A stretch of DNA of 26,875 nt, taken from IMG/VR virus record IMGVR_UViG_3300044730_000408, positions 1 through 26,875 of that record; one strand, given 5' to 3'. The translations under genes and the position numbers were made by a program. This stretch comes from a virus. Shown in pieces: positions 5,142-11,373 of this stretch (positions are counted from its first letter, which is position 1; every line of letters begins with the position of its first letter). The notes under the pieces were generated by a model that was given only the letters and a program-made list of their open reading frames with translations, did no database searches and was not told where the DNA came from.

Positions 5142-7481
5142 TCAACAGAAGAAATAAGAAGAGCCCTCCACGGAGGCAGGGTCAAAGTCGTAGACCATTG
5201 GAGGTAGGGTCAGAGCGCCGATCCTTTCGGCCAGGTCATGCAAGGGGCTGAACTCGGTGAAGCAGGTGGCGTAGGCCCTCCTGACAGCCCTGTTGAGTTG
5301 GTCCATGTCCTGGGCCAGACAGAGCACTGAGTCATGGATGACCGTGAACGGTGCATCAAAACTGACCAAACCCAGATGCAGGATTGATGCATCCAAGCTG
5401 TGTATCAGGTTTGGTGCTCCTGCGTTCTTATGGTGTTTGAGGTCAGGCTCCCCTAAAGAGGTGCCAATTTTGAGCTTGATTTTGCCCATCAGGTGGCTCT
5501 GGATCGTCTCTGTCTCCACATGCCTTAGGTCCTGCTTCACGACAAAGCCGCTAGGCGTGGTCCATTCGATGTGTGGTAGACCTCGCTTGATGGCCCCTCC
5601 GATCTCTCGGTTCAGCCATTCCATGACCTGCATAGGCCCTGGAACTATCTTCTTCATCGCCCCACGGGTCAGCCGTACCAGCTCACTGAGCTGCTCAGGA
5701 GCTAGCTCAATACCCCGTTTGGTCAGGGCATCACGGATGTAGCTCCGGTTGCTCAGGGTCTTGGCGTTGTAGGGGATGGTCATGACCACCCGCTTGACAT
5801 CAGACCTGCTGAGCTCGAAGTCCCACTCCTTTGGCAACTGGGGGTTGACCTCGTTGGCTACGGCTTTGTAGGCATCGTTCGGTTTGTCTCCTGGAAACAC
5901 GTTGACCAGAGCAGCAGTGCTCTTGTCGTGGCTTAGTCCAGCCAAGACCTGCAGACCTGAGCAGGTTGCGTCAACTGCAATGGGCAGGTGACACAGCTTC
6001 CTGGTTTTGGCAACCACTAAAGCGTGGTATTCCTCGCAGGCAGCCAAAAAGAGGAAGGGCTCACTGGTTCCCTCCCATTGGCTGATCTCACCGATGGGGT
6101 TCTGGGCAATCCGGCTGAAGAGCTCAGTGTTGGCCTCAGCCCACTGCTGCCTCTCGTCCATCGTGGCCTTGTCAAGCCCGTAGGTCGTGGCCAATTGGAA
6201 GTACAGCCAGTACAACGAGCGGCTTGTTAGAGGTTTGCCGTCTGCGAACAGCAAGAGGCTCTTACCGAATCCCGTGTCCTGAGGTGTTAGGAAAGCAGGG
6301 ATGGGGTAGACCCTGCCTCGATAGTCGAATGACCAGGGCAGGTAGTACCGCTCTTCCTTGACGAACCGCTTGGCCAAGGACAGGGTGATCTTTGTGCGGA
6401 TGCTCCGCTTGACCGAGGTGCTGTTGTAGTCATAGACCTCAGCAGCTTGCTTGCGGTAAAGGAACCGGGCTTCATAGTTGGTGGCTATGTCGTGTGGTTT
6501 ATCAGGCAGAGGCCTGAGGTCTTCGGGGATGAACTTGGCTGCTTCGATCTTGTAGCCATCCATTTCCAAGTGGCTGGCTACGTCAAGGATGAACGGGTTG
6601 ATCCGATAGGCCACTTTCTGTAGGTGGTTCAGAAAGGCCAACGGCTGTTCTCCCTGTAAACATGGTTTACCAAAAGTTCGGACCAGCTTGTTGCCCCTCC
6701 TGACCTCGTTGGTCAGGTACCCCCCTGCTCTCTCGTTGCTCCAGTCGTTGGGCTCAACCAACATGGGCAGACTGAGTGGTGAGAACAGCTCGGCCTGTCC
6801 CATCAAACCCTTGATCACATTCAGCATCTCTGCTGTTGGGACCAGATGGGTGGAGCGTCGGGTGCCCTGTGTCCTGGTGACCTTGTGCCACCAACCCGTG
6901 ATCCGGCAGACAGCATCAGCAAAGACGGTGCCGATCTGTACCCGTGACTTCCTGGGCCAAGGCTCCCAGTGGATGCCCATTTCTTTGAACCGACGGGTGG
7001 CGTCGTAGTCCTTGTAGTGCAGGCCCTTGCCCTTGTGGTGGTAGTTGCTGATGAAGCTCAGCAGGTTGGGGTCTTGCTCGTTGAAGTAGCGCCACTTGGC
7101 CTCTTGCTCAACAGCAATACCAACCCGGTCAATCACGTTGTTTAGCAGATCATCCCTGTCTTTTGGCGAAGTGCAAACATCGAACAGGGTCTTGATGGTC
7201 AGCATGGCGATGACCTCAGGCTCAATGCCGAGCGTGTGCTTAGCCAGGGGAGCTAGGGCTTGACCCGCCTTGCCTCTCATCAGGCGATGGGCCCTGATGC
7301 GGTTGATCTCTGCCGTAATGGCAGGCAGGGCCTCCTTGATCATCTTCCTGGCATAGACCGTGGAAGAGGCGTAGGCCCTGTCTGCGGCTTGTTGCGTGTT
7401 GCTGTACAGCTTGGCAATACCCTCCTGTACGGCTTGAGTTTCCAGCTTGATCTGTCGCTCGATCTGCTGTGGTGTGGGCAT
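5142..7481 (-). CDS. T7-type single-subunit DNA-directed RNA polymerase
   Basis: A 779-aa enzyme (T7 RNAP is 883 aa) that should transcribe middle and late phage genes. Motif A has catalytic D504 in LPIAVDATCSGLQ. Motif B has K563-R564 and Y571 in VKRVVMTIPYNAK, matching T7 K631, R632 and Y639. Motif C has D717 in VIHDSV, and the HSLDAS helix matches T7 HSQDGS. After Tyr571 this enzyme has Asn where T7 has Gly. The C-terminus is SSYFFC rather than T7 FAFA. The ATG at 7481 lies 22 nt after a GATTCCACT element. A 24-nt stretch within codons for FGKPCLQG is repeated near terL. Confidence 0.97.
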   Translation of the reverse strand: MPTPQQIERQIKLETQAVQEGIAKLYSNTQQAADRAYASSTVYARKMIKEALPAITAEINRIRAHRLMRGKAGQALAPLAKHTLGIEPEVIAMLTIKTLFDVCTSPKDRDDLLNNVIDRVGIAVEQEAKWRYFNEQDPNLLSFISNYHHKGKGLHYKDYDATRRFKEMGIHWEPWPRKSRVQIGTVFADAVCRITGWWHKVTRTQGTRRSTHLVPTAEMLNVIKGLMGQAELFSPLSLPMLVEPNDWSNERAGGYLTNEVRRGNKLVRTFGKPCLQGEQPLAFLNHLQKVAYRINPFILDVASHLEMDGYKIEAAKFIPEDLRPLPDKPHDIATNYEARFLYRKQAAEVYDYNSTSVKRSIRTKITLSLAKRFVKEERYYLPWSFDYRGRVYPIPAFLTPQDTGFGKSLLLFADGKPLTSRSLYWLYFQLATTYGLDKATMDERQQWAEANTELFSRIAQNPIGEISQWEGTSEPFLFLAACEEYHALVVAKTRKLCHLPIAVDATCSGLQVLAGLSHDKSTAALVNVFPGDKPNDAYKAVANEVNPQLPKEWDFELSRSDVKRVVMTIPYNAKTLSNRSYIRDALTKRGIELAPEQLSELVRLTRGAMKKIVPGPMQVMEWLNREIGGAIKRGLPHIEWTTPSGFVVKQDLRHVETETIQSHLMGKIKLKIGTSLGEPDLKHHKNAGAPNLIHSLDASILHLGLVSFDAPFTVIHDSVLCLAQDMDQLNRAVRRAYATCFTEFSPLHDLAERIGALTLPPMVYDFDPASVEGSSYFFC
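6652..6675. repeat. 24-bp repeat, copy 1 (inside RNA polymerase gene)
   Basis: Its core is GTAAACATGGTTTAC, a perfect inverted repeat with a 3-nt centre. The 24-bp stretch matches 11700-11723, just after the terL stop, at 23 of 24 positions and in the same orientation. It encodes FGKPCLQ in the polymerase. Confidence 0.75.
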
Positions 7482-7503
7482 TTGTACCTATGTAGGTTGC
7501 AGT

Positions 7504-7512
7504 AGTGGAATC
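7504..7512 (-). promoter_or_regulatory. GATTCCACT upstream element, copy before RNA polymerase
   Basis: On the minus strand the sequence is TTGATTCCACT followed by ACTGCAACC, ending 22 nt before the polymerase ATG. It sits in the 37-nt gap between the polymerase and the preceding 60-aa gene. Confidence 0.55.
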
Positions 7513-7518
7513 AAGTGA

Positions 7519-7701
7519 TCACCAATCAAAGTCGTCCTTCTCACAGCGGATGTGGTCGATTGCGTGCGGGTGATCCTGGACGTACTGAATGAGCTCGGTT
7601 GCCTGTACCCGAGCGTGGTATGCGTCTTCCGCATAACAGCAGAACTCCCGTCTCTGATTGGTCTCGTCTCTATAAAGGATGCAGTAAGGCTTCAGGCCCA
7701 T
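7519..7701 (-). CDS. Small hypothetical early protein (60 aa)
   Basis: Starts MGLKPYCILYRDETNQRREF and ends CEKDDFDW. ATG 7701 is preferred to longer starts because the upstream extension is Arg/Gly/Pro-rich and overlaps the preceding gene. It has a β-strand opening with aromatic residues (YCILYRDE) followed by a helix (AEDAYHARVQATELIQYV), a layout also seen in the 56-aa protein at 8495-8665 (YCYDVTYQ...). The two may be distant paralogues. Function is unknown. It is the last gene before the RNA polymerase. Confidence 0.7.
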   Translation of the reverse strand: MGLKPYCILYRDETNQRREFCCYAEDAYHARVQATELIQYVQDHPHAIDHIRCEKDDFDW

Positions 7702-7724
7702 AGGTAGGTCTTGGTTCAGGTGTA

Positions 7725-7943
7725 CTAATAGCCGTGGAGGTCCTGATAGGCGTCCGCCAGCTCTAGGTCGCTCAATAACTCGTAATAGAACAACGCCTCC
7801 GCCCACTCCTCCTTGTCGGAGGGGTCCGCTTTGGTGCTGGCTAGCTCAAGGATCAGCGATTGCCGCTCCACAATAACAACTTCTTCGTCCCTTGGGTAGA
7901 GCCAACCCTCCAAAGGTTGGGCCGTCAATAGTAGTGTTTTCAA
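7725..7943 (-). CDS. Small acidic hypothetical early protein (72 aa)
   Basis: Starts MKTLLLTAQPLEGWLYPRDE and ends LADAYQDLHGY. It has an N-terminal β-rich part and an acidic helical C-terminal half (KEEWAEALFYYELLSDLELA). Its ATG overlaps the TGA of the upstream 94-aa gene (ATGA), which supports the start and translational coupling. No family is recognised; small acidic early proteins of T7-like phages often inhibit host enzymes, but nothing here shows that directly. Confidence 0.7.
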   Translation of the reverse strand: MKTLLLTAQPLEGWLYPRDEEVVIVERQSLILELASTKADPSDKEEWAEALFYYELLSDLELADAYQDLHGY

Positions 7944-8224
7944 CTAATGGGGCCTCCAAGGGCTTTGCGAACTTGGTACTGTGTAGTTCCCACTCGGGTG
8001 GCAATTACACGTAAACTCAGGCCACGTGATCTGAGTTTTCTGATGTAGTCTGATCGACACAGAAATACGTTTCCTGTGAACAACGCAGTCACATCGTCAT
8101 TCAGTTGGTACACCCACTGGCCAAAGATCTGGCCAGCAGTAAACAGCAGGGCAACAACAACAGCAGCACCAGACAGCGCTGACCTGAGCTGTTGGCCTAC
8201 CGCTTGGTCGCTAAAGCGGTTCAT
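7940..8224 (-). CDS. Small membrane protein with C-terminal helix-turn-helix-like segment (94 aa)
   Basis: Starts MNRFSDQAVGQQLRSALSGA. Residues about 17-38 (SGAAVVVALLFTAGQIFGQW) form a plausible transmembrane helix. The C-terminal part, LRSRGLSLRVIATRVGTTQYQVRKAL, resembles a helix-turn-helix of the kind in resolvases and small regulators (turn at GTTQY). A membrane helix joined to an HTH is unusual, so one assignment may be wrong. The ATG is preceded by CCAACC, as in the 56-aa gene at 8665, and a perfect inverted repeat lies 39 nt upstream. Function is unknown. Confidence 0.6.
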   Translation of the reverse strand: MNRFSDQAVGQQLRSALSGAAVVVALLFTAGQIFGQWVYQLNDDVTALFTGNVFLCRSDYIRKLRSRGLSLRVIATRVGTTQYQVRKALGGPIS

Positions 8225-8262
8225 GGTTGGTACATGCAGGTGATGACAGGCGGCTTGTTAGA

Positions 8263-8278
8263 GCTGTCGGTTGACAGC
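8263..8278. repeat. Perfect inverted repeat, possible operator or hairpin
   Basis: GCTGTC-GGTT-GACAGC forms a 6-bp perfect stem with a 4-nt centre. It lies in the 123-nt gap between the 42-aa gene and the 94-aa gene. It could be an operator or an RNA hairpin; no T-tract follows on either strand, so it is not a terminator. Confidence 0.4.
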
Positions 8279-8335
8279 GACCTAAAACCGCCAGACCACC
8301 CAGAGGGATTTGATCCCAAGCATCACGCCTGGCTG

Positions 8336-8344
8336 AGTGGAATC
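8336..8344 (-). promoter_or_regulatory. GATTCCACT element, copy after the 42-aa gene
   Basis: On the minus strand AATCGATTCCACT is followed by CAGCCAGGC. The next substantial gene starts 111 nt downstream at 8224. Only a 13-codon frame starts immediately after it, so this copy does not sit at a normal leader distance, which favours a promoter role over a ribosome-binding role. Confidence 0.45.
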
Positions 8345-8347
8345 GAT

Positions 8348-8476
8348 TTAAGAGCGTGTACGTTGCCTGATCTGCCGCTCAACAAGAGCCAGATGGGCCA
8401 GAGCAGCAGTGCTGACGGGCTGTCCACCAGCAAGACGGGCAGCAGTGACAGCAGCGGAGTGCGTGCAGAAGATCAT
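8348..8476 (-). CDS. Small alanine-rich hypothetical protein (42 aa)
   Basis: Starts MIFCTHSAAVTAARLAGGQP and ends RQIRQRTRS. It has an Ala-rich helix with a basic end. A GATTCCACT element lies 11 nt before the ATG (8488-8496) and another starts just past the stop (8336-8344), so this short gene is bracketed by two copies. That bracketing, and its fit in a packed region, are the main reasons to accept it. No family is recognised. Confidence 0.5.
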   Translation of the reverse strand: MIFCTHSAAVTAARLAGGQPVSTAALAHLALVERQIRQRTRS

Positions 8477-8487
8477 GAGCTTGGCTT

Positions 8488-8496
8488 AGTGGAATC
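8488..8496 (-). promoter_or_regulatory. GATTCCACT element, copy before the 42-aa gene
   Basis: On the minus strand TTGATTCCACT is followed by AAGCCAAGC, then the ATG at 8476, a spacing of 11 nt. It overlaps the last codons of the 56-aa upstream gene. Confidence 0.5.
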
Positions 8497-8665
8497 AATA
8501 ACCGATGTAGCGAGGTACCACCCGCTTGAGCTGGTGACGCTCAAGAGGCAGCAGCTTGAGGATGGAATCAATGGCGCCCTCAAGGTCCTGAGCCAGGACA
8601 GGCACCTGATGTTCTGGGGTCCGACGATCAACCTGGTAGGTCACGTCGTAGCAATAGACGTACAT
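8495..8665 (-). CDS. Small hypothetical early protein (56 aa)
   Basis: Starts MYVYCYDVTYQVDRRTPEHQ and ends RVVPRYIGY. The frame is open further upstream, but ATG 8665 is chosen because the preceding codons read as non-coding and CCAACC abuts this ATG, as in the gene at 8224. The fold looks like a β-hairpin followed by a helix (LEGAIDSILKLLPLE), similar in outline to the 60-aa protein next to the polymerase. Function is unknown. Confidence 0.65.
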   Translation of the reverse strand: MYVYCYDVTYQVDRRTPEHQVPVLAQDLEGAIDSILKLLPLERHQLKRVVPRYIGY

Positions 8666-8697
8666 GGTTGGTAGAATGGAAGTGGTGGAGCCCCTGT

Positions 8698-8916
8698 ATG
8701 AAGCCCCAACAGGACGAGGTGGTGTCGAACCCAGAGCCAGCACTCCTGCTGCTCCCTCATCCCTGGACATTCCCCTCTCTGTCGGGCGGAACCCAGGTGC
8801 CTCTCGCTTCAGGCGGGGGTGGCAGTGGAACGGTTGTCAAGTCCGCCCTTACCTCATCCATGCGCCAAATATGCCGCATCACTTGGCGGAGTGCAAGTGA
8901 CCTAGAGCACATTTAA
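8698..8916 (+). CDS. Possible plus-strand hypothetical protein (72 aa)
   Basis: Starts MKPQQDEVVSNPEPALLLLP, with GGAG 7 nt upstream of the ATG, a reasonable ribosome-binding site. It ends RSASDLEHI. The middle is Pro/Leu/Gly/Ser-rich (HPWTFPSLSGG, ASGGGGSG), which could be a flexible protein or a chance frame. It lies in a gap between minus-strand gene 8495-8665 and plus-strand gene 8944-9171. If not coding, this 275-nt gap is a divergent intergenic region. Low confidence. Confidence 0.3.
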   Translation: MKPQQDEVVSNPEPALLLLPHPWTFPSLSGGTQVPLASGGGGSGTVVKSALTSSMRQICRITWRSASDLEHI

Positions 8917-8943
8917 TCTTTTTTACAGAATTAAGGCCATCCC

Positions 8944-9171
8944 ATGCCCAGATCCACGTGGCCACGGTGCTCCCACTGCAAGCACAAAGCCCCCTACTTA
9001 TCAGGTGGGGACATCTGCTCCAACTGCTACAAGAAGCTGTATCCCCTAGCTGACAAGCTTTGGGAGGATCCCCCAGGACGAACGTGGCAGGCCAAGCTGC
9101 ATGACACTTGGATTGGCCTCAAGGTGGCCCACCGTGAGCAGCGCCTGCTCTGGCACATCTTCAAACGGTAG
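8944..9171 (+). CDS. Small zinc-ribbon protein (75 aa), plus strand
   Basis: Starts MPRSTWPRCSHCKHKAPYLS. Two CxxC knuckles, CSHC near residues 9-12 and CSNC near 27-30, indicate a zinc ribbon. A basic, Trp-rich helical C-terminus follows (RTWQAKLHDTWIG and HREQRLLWHIFKR). Such proteins often bind nucleic acid or a polymerase. It is one of the few plus-strand genes and converges with the minus-strand gene at 9161-9436, overlapping by 11 nt. It sits near the presumed genome end. The function is not known. Confidence 0.65.
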   Translation: MPRSTWPRCSHCKHKAPYLSGGDICSNCYKKLYPLADKLWEDPPGRTWQAKLHDTWIGLKVAHREQRLLWHIFKR

Positions 9172-9436
9172 CCCTGTTGTCATCCTCATCTGGGTCGCTG
9201 TCCACACACTGGACCATGCTCAACATGGCCCGTCGATCAGGATCCAGAATCCATTCCTCTTCAATAGCCCACACGTCCTGGACCAGGTGAGCAGCCTGCT
9301 CGTTGGCATCCAGGTCAGCTCCCTCAGGGACAAGCTCCAGGGTTTTGTCGATCTTGCGCCAGAGATCAGTTAGGGATCGTTTGTAGATGGCGTTGATGTG
9401 GCGTTGGAGCGATGGGTTGGGTCTGCGTCGTGTCAT
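9161..9436 (-). CDS. Hypothetical protein (91 aa), first early gene on the minus strand
   Basis: Starts MTRRRPNPSLQRHINAIYKR and ends DEDDNRATV. It has a basic N-terminus, then an amphipathic helical middle (LTDLWRKIDKTLELVPEG) and an acidic C-terminus. It is the most upstream minus-strand gene of the early cluster, 126 nt downstream of the candidate promoter motif at 9563-9579. A TATAAT hexamer lies 2 nt upstream of the ATG, too close to drive this start. No family is recognised. Confidence 0.65.
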   Translation of the reverse strand: MTRRRPNPSLQRHINAIYKRSLTDLWRKIDKTLELVPEGADLDANEQAAHLVQDVWAIEEEWILDPDRRAMLSMVQCVDSDPDEDDNRATV

Positions 9437-9562
9437 AGATTATACGGTAAGTCGATAGGTTATTTGCCTTTCGGGCTACAGATCCTCGAGAATTGGGGTG
9501 ATCTATGCGTCTACATGCATAGCCTTGGCCCCTGGTGCTGTCGCTAGATCCTTAATCTAATG

Positions 9563-9579
9563 AGATCCCAGTCATTGCA
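9563..9579 (-). promoter_or_regulatory. Candidate promoter motif, copy 2 (GACTGGGATCT core)
   Basis: On the minus strand the 17-mer reads TGCAATGACTGGGATCT, one mismatch from the copy at 3473-3489, 126 nt upstream of the first early gene. Downstream on the minus strand a TAGATT hexamer could act as a -10. It could be a phage-polymerase or host-polymerase promoter. Confidence 0.35.
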
Positions 9580-9622
9580 GTGGATCTACCCTGCTGCCGG
9601 GCCTTGGGCTGGCACAGAAGCA

Positions 9623-9657
9623 CCCCCACCCCCCTGAATTTTGAGAAGGGGAGGGGG
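9623..9657. repeat. C-run/G-run inverted repeat
   Basis: CCCCCACCCCCC and GGGGAGGGGG can pair to form a 9-bp GC stem with one A-A mismatch and a loop of about 15 nt. A further GGGGGG follows (9665-9670), so the plus strand also carries closely spaced G-tracts that could stack. Function is unknown; structure near packaging ends is one possibility. Confidence 0.45.
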
Positions 9658-9951
9658 CATTGGGGGGTAGGCCGCCGGAACGCCCTACGTATCTCCCTTT
9701 GGAAATTTCTGTCAAATTACTTACCCCCCTCCAGGAGCCCCTACAAGGCCCCTCTACCTTCTCAAAGGTCAAACCCTACCCATCAACATCTCAAAGCCCC
9801 TTCTAGAGCCTTCTAGACCCCTCTCATCATCAATGCAGCAGATCTGCACCTTGGTTGACAACGAGACGCTGTGATGTGTAGGACATAGGGGTGAGGCCAG
9901 CGTGGCGGACACCACCTGACCTCGTGACCAACTCAACCAGAGATTGAGCTG

Positions 9952-10173
9952 ATGACTTCATCATGGCTACCCCAGGCAAGACCTGCTGCAGCACAACCAC
10001 CGTTCATCACCCGTAAGCCTGTACGGATCACGACAACGGTGTCTTGGGCTACGTACCAGTCTTTGATCGGGAAGAGCGACTTCGAGGGCCGGAGCTTAAG
10101 CAACCTGATGGCCTTTGTTTTGGAGTCCTATGTCAAGAGCCCCCAGGGATCCCTTGATCAGAGGCCCCTCTGA
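9952..10173 (+). CDS. Ribbon-helix-helix-like DNA-binding protein (73 aa), plus strand
   Basis: Starts MTSSWLPQARPAAAQPPFIT. After a Pro/Ala-rich leader of about 20 residues comes KPVRITTTVSWATYQSLIGK, then SLSNLMAFVLESYVK. This is the β-strand, helix, helix layout of CopG/Arc-type repressors: alternating basic/Thr strand, then a helix ending at S-L-S-N-L. It is on the opposite strand from nearly all genes. Its 3' end overlaps the minus-strand gene 10133-10279 by 41 nt. A role as a repressor of early genes or lysogeny control is possible but inferred. Confidence 0.6.
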   Translation: MTSSWLPQARPAAAQPPFITRKPVRITTTVSWATYQSLIGKSDFEGRSLSNLMAFVLESYVKSPQGSLDQRPL

Positions 10174-10279
10174 GCTCCTTTAAGGCCTTTCTAATGCTCT
10201 GAGCAAGGGTTGTATTGCCTTTAGCCTCTACAGCCCTTAGAGCCTCTTCTAGGGCCCTCTCACGTTGACTTGGATTCAT
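10133..10279 (-). CDS. Small charged helical protein (48 aa)
   Basis: Starts MNPSQRERALEEALRAVEAK and ends DQGIPGGS. It is predicted to be a single long charged helix (RERALEEALRAVEAKG then LAQSIRKALKELRG), like a short coiled coil. ATG 10279 is chosen over a longer frame because it overlaps the upstream stop (10260) by only 20 nt. Its end overlaps the plus-strand RHH-like gene. No family is recognised. Confidence 0.5.
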   Translation of the reverse strand: MNPSQRERALEEALRAVEAKGNTTLAQSIRKALKELRGASDQGIPGGS

Positions 10280-10565
10280 CTGTTCGGTAACGAGCGGTGA
10301 TACGCATCTCGTCAAAGAACCCCTGACCTGTTTCTGAGTAGACCCCTGCTGTCAAAGGTGGGGGAGGGATCTCTTGTTGTTCAAACTCACGGATAGCTTG
10401 AGTAACGGTTGATGAGGCTTTGGCTGAGATGTAATGACCCTCTAACCAGACCAACACTCCATAGACCAAATAGGCCAGGGGTTTGGGTAGGTAGGAGGTC
10501 AGGGATTGATAGAGCTGTTTGAACTCATGAAGGACTAACCGATCATGTATTGGGGAACTCATCAT
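10260..10565 (-). CDS. Hypothetical protein (about 101 aa)
   Basis: Begins MMSSPIHDRLVLHEFKQLYQ (two adjacent ATGs at 10565 and 10562) and ends YRTDESKST. A hydrophobic stretch (LAYLVYGVLVWLEG, about 30-43) may be a membrane-associated or buried helix, and a proline run (IPPPPLTAG) follows. It overlaps the upstream 59-aa gene by about 20 nt. It is downstream of thyX in the same transcription unit. No family is recognised. Confidence 0.6.
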   Translation of the reverse strand: MMSSPIHDRLVLHEFKQLYQSLTSYLPKPLAYLVYGVLVWLEGHYISAKASSTVTQAIREFEQQEIPPPPLTAGVYSETGQGFFDEMRITARYRTDESKST

Positions 10566-10722
10566 CAAAGTCCAACATCTTGTCTAGCAGTAGCCAGATT
10601 TCTTTTTCAATTGCAATGCTGAGACCTAGAGAGTTATTGGGGCAAGGTGAGAAACTACCTAACGCAGTTTCTATCCCCTGCTCTATGCAGAGCTCTAGAA
10701 TGCCGTGGGTTTTAATCTTCAT
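10543..10722 (-). CDS. Small hypothetical protein (59 aa) overlapping thyX
   Basis: Starts MKIKTHGILELCIEQGIETA and ends DDEFPNT. Its ATG lies inside the 3' end of thyX (11-nt overlap), and its 3' end overlaps the next gene, a compact chain typical of this genome. The middle has IAIEKEIWLLLDKML, an amphipathic helix. No family is recognised, but the coupling makes it likely to be real. Confidence 0.6.
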   Translation of the reverse strand: MKIKTHGILELCIEQGIETALGSFSPCPNNSLGLSIAIEKEIWLLLDKMLDFDDEFPNT

Positions 10723-11344
10723 CTGTCCACATAGCTGCGGTAATGGTTGGTAGCGCTTTTACCAGGATCTTCTTGCACTCAAGAGCGATGTCTTGGTGTT
10801 CCTTCTGGGTACCGTTAGCAGCCCTAAGGTCAATGTAATGAAGCCAGGACCTCACGCTTCCTGCCATGTACAGGCGGGTCGGCGTGCAGAGGGGCAGGAC
10901 TTCTCTGGCACACTCTTTGGCTATTCCGGCTTCCAACAGTTGTTGATAGACATCGTAAGCTTGACAGAACAGTTCACCAATCTTCCTGTCAAAGAATTCA
11001 GTAGTACTGGTGTGAAGATCATCGATGCTGTTTTGTCTGTTCTTAAGGTCTTGCCTGCGGAGTTTCGGTAACTCTGGTCTTAGGCTTACTTCTGCATACC
11101 GTTGAGAGAACTCTTGGAAGCAGAAGGATCTGTGTCTAAGGATCTGAGCTGCAATAGATCTGGTGGTGTTGATCTCCATGACAACATGAGCCATCTCGAA
11201 TGGAGACCAGTGGTTATGTTTGATGAGGTATCGTATCAGCTTCTCACTGTCAGGGTTATCCTGATTTGAAGGGTTAGAGACTCTTGCACAGTAAGCAATA
11301 AGCTGTTCTGCTTTAGGAGTAACTGATACTAATGATACTGACAT
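10712..11344 (-). CDS. thyX: Flavin-dependent thymidylate synthase ThyX
   Basis: Makes dTMP from dUMP using FAD, NADPH and methylenetetrahydrofolate, supporting phage DNA synthesis. From ATG 11344 the protein is 210 aa, a normal size. The ThyX signature is at residues 70-83: RHRSFCFQEFSQRY, matching RHRxxSxxxxSxR (Ser80, Arg82). An HWSPFEM segment near 45-51 is also typical. A start four codons upstream is possible, but ATG 11344 begins the usual N-terminal strand (SVSLVSVTP). An unusually structured non-coding region lies directly upstream. Cyanophages often carry ThyX. Confidence 0.95.
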   Translation of the reverse strand: MSVSLVSVTPKAEQLIAYCARVSNPSNQDNPDSEKLIRYLIKHNHWSPFEMAHVVMEINTTRSIAAQILRHRSFCFQEFSQRYAEVSLRPELPKLRRQDLKNRQNSIDDLHTSTTEFFDRKIGELFCQAYDVYQQLLEAGIAKECAREVLPLCTPTRLYMAGSVRSWLHYIDLRAANGTQKEHQDIALECKKILVKALPTITAAMWTDED

Positions 11345-11373
11345 GTTATAATACAAAGTGTATGACAGCTCAG

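Larger units (their letters stand above)
9437..9951. other. Non-coding region with G/C runs; candidate genome-end region
   Basis: About 515 nt with no convincing gene, between the late-side genes and the early cluster. It holds the promoter-like motif at 9563-9579, a C-run/G-run inverted repeat at 9623-9657, further C-runs at about 9724-9755, two CTCAAAG heptamers (near 9762 and 9793), and a direct repeat of CCTTCTAGA near 9800-9817. T7 has short repeat arrays of the CCTAAAG type next to its terminal repeats, so the physical end is plausibly here. That is inference. Confidence 0.45.

Noticed and set aside
8690-8760. Possible second tRNA on the minus strand (GGTTCGACACC-like T-loop)
   Set aside because: The bases around the loop do not form a T-stem, and no acceptor or anticodon stem could be found.
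3431-8900. Inverted 16-mer with one mismatch: TCACTTGCACTCAGCC at 3431-3446 and its near complement at 8885-8900
   Set aside because: A match of this length is expected by chance in a 27-kb sequence on two strands, and no common context was seen.
8885-8932. Plus-strand terminator after the possible 72-aa gene (T-run at about 8927)
   Set aside because: The stem before the T-run is only about 4 bp (GTGC/GCAC) with a long loop and several bases between; not a convincing terminator.
9428-9436. TATAAT directly upstream of the 91-aa gene as its promoter
   Set aside because: It is only 2 nt before the ATG, so transcription would begin inside the gene. A similar TATTAT precedes the thyX ATG. Both look like AT-rich start contexts rather than promoters for these starts.
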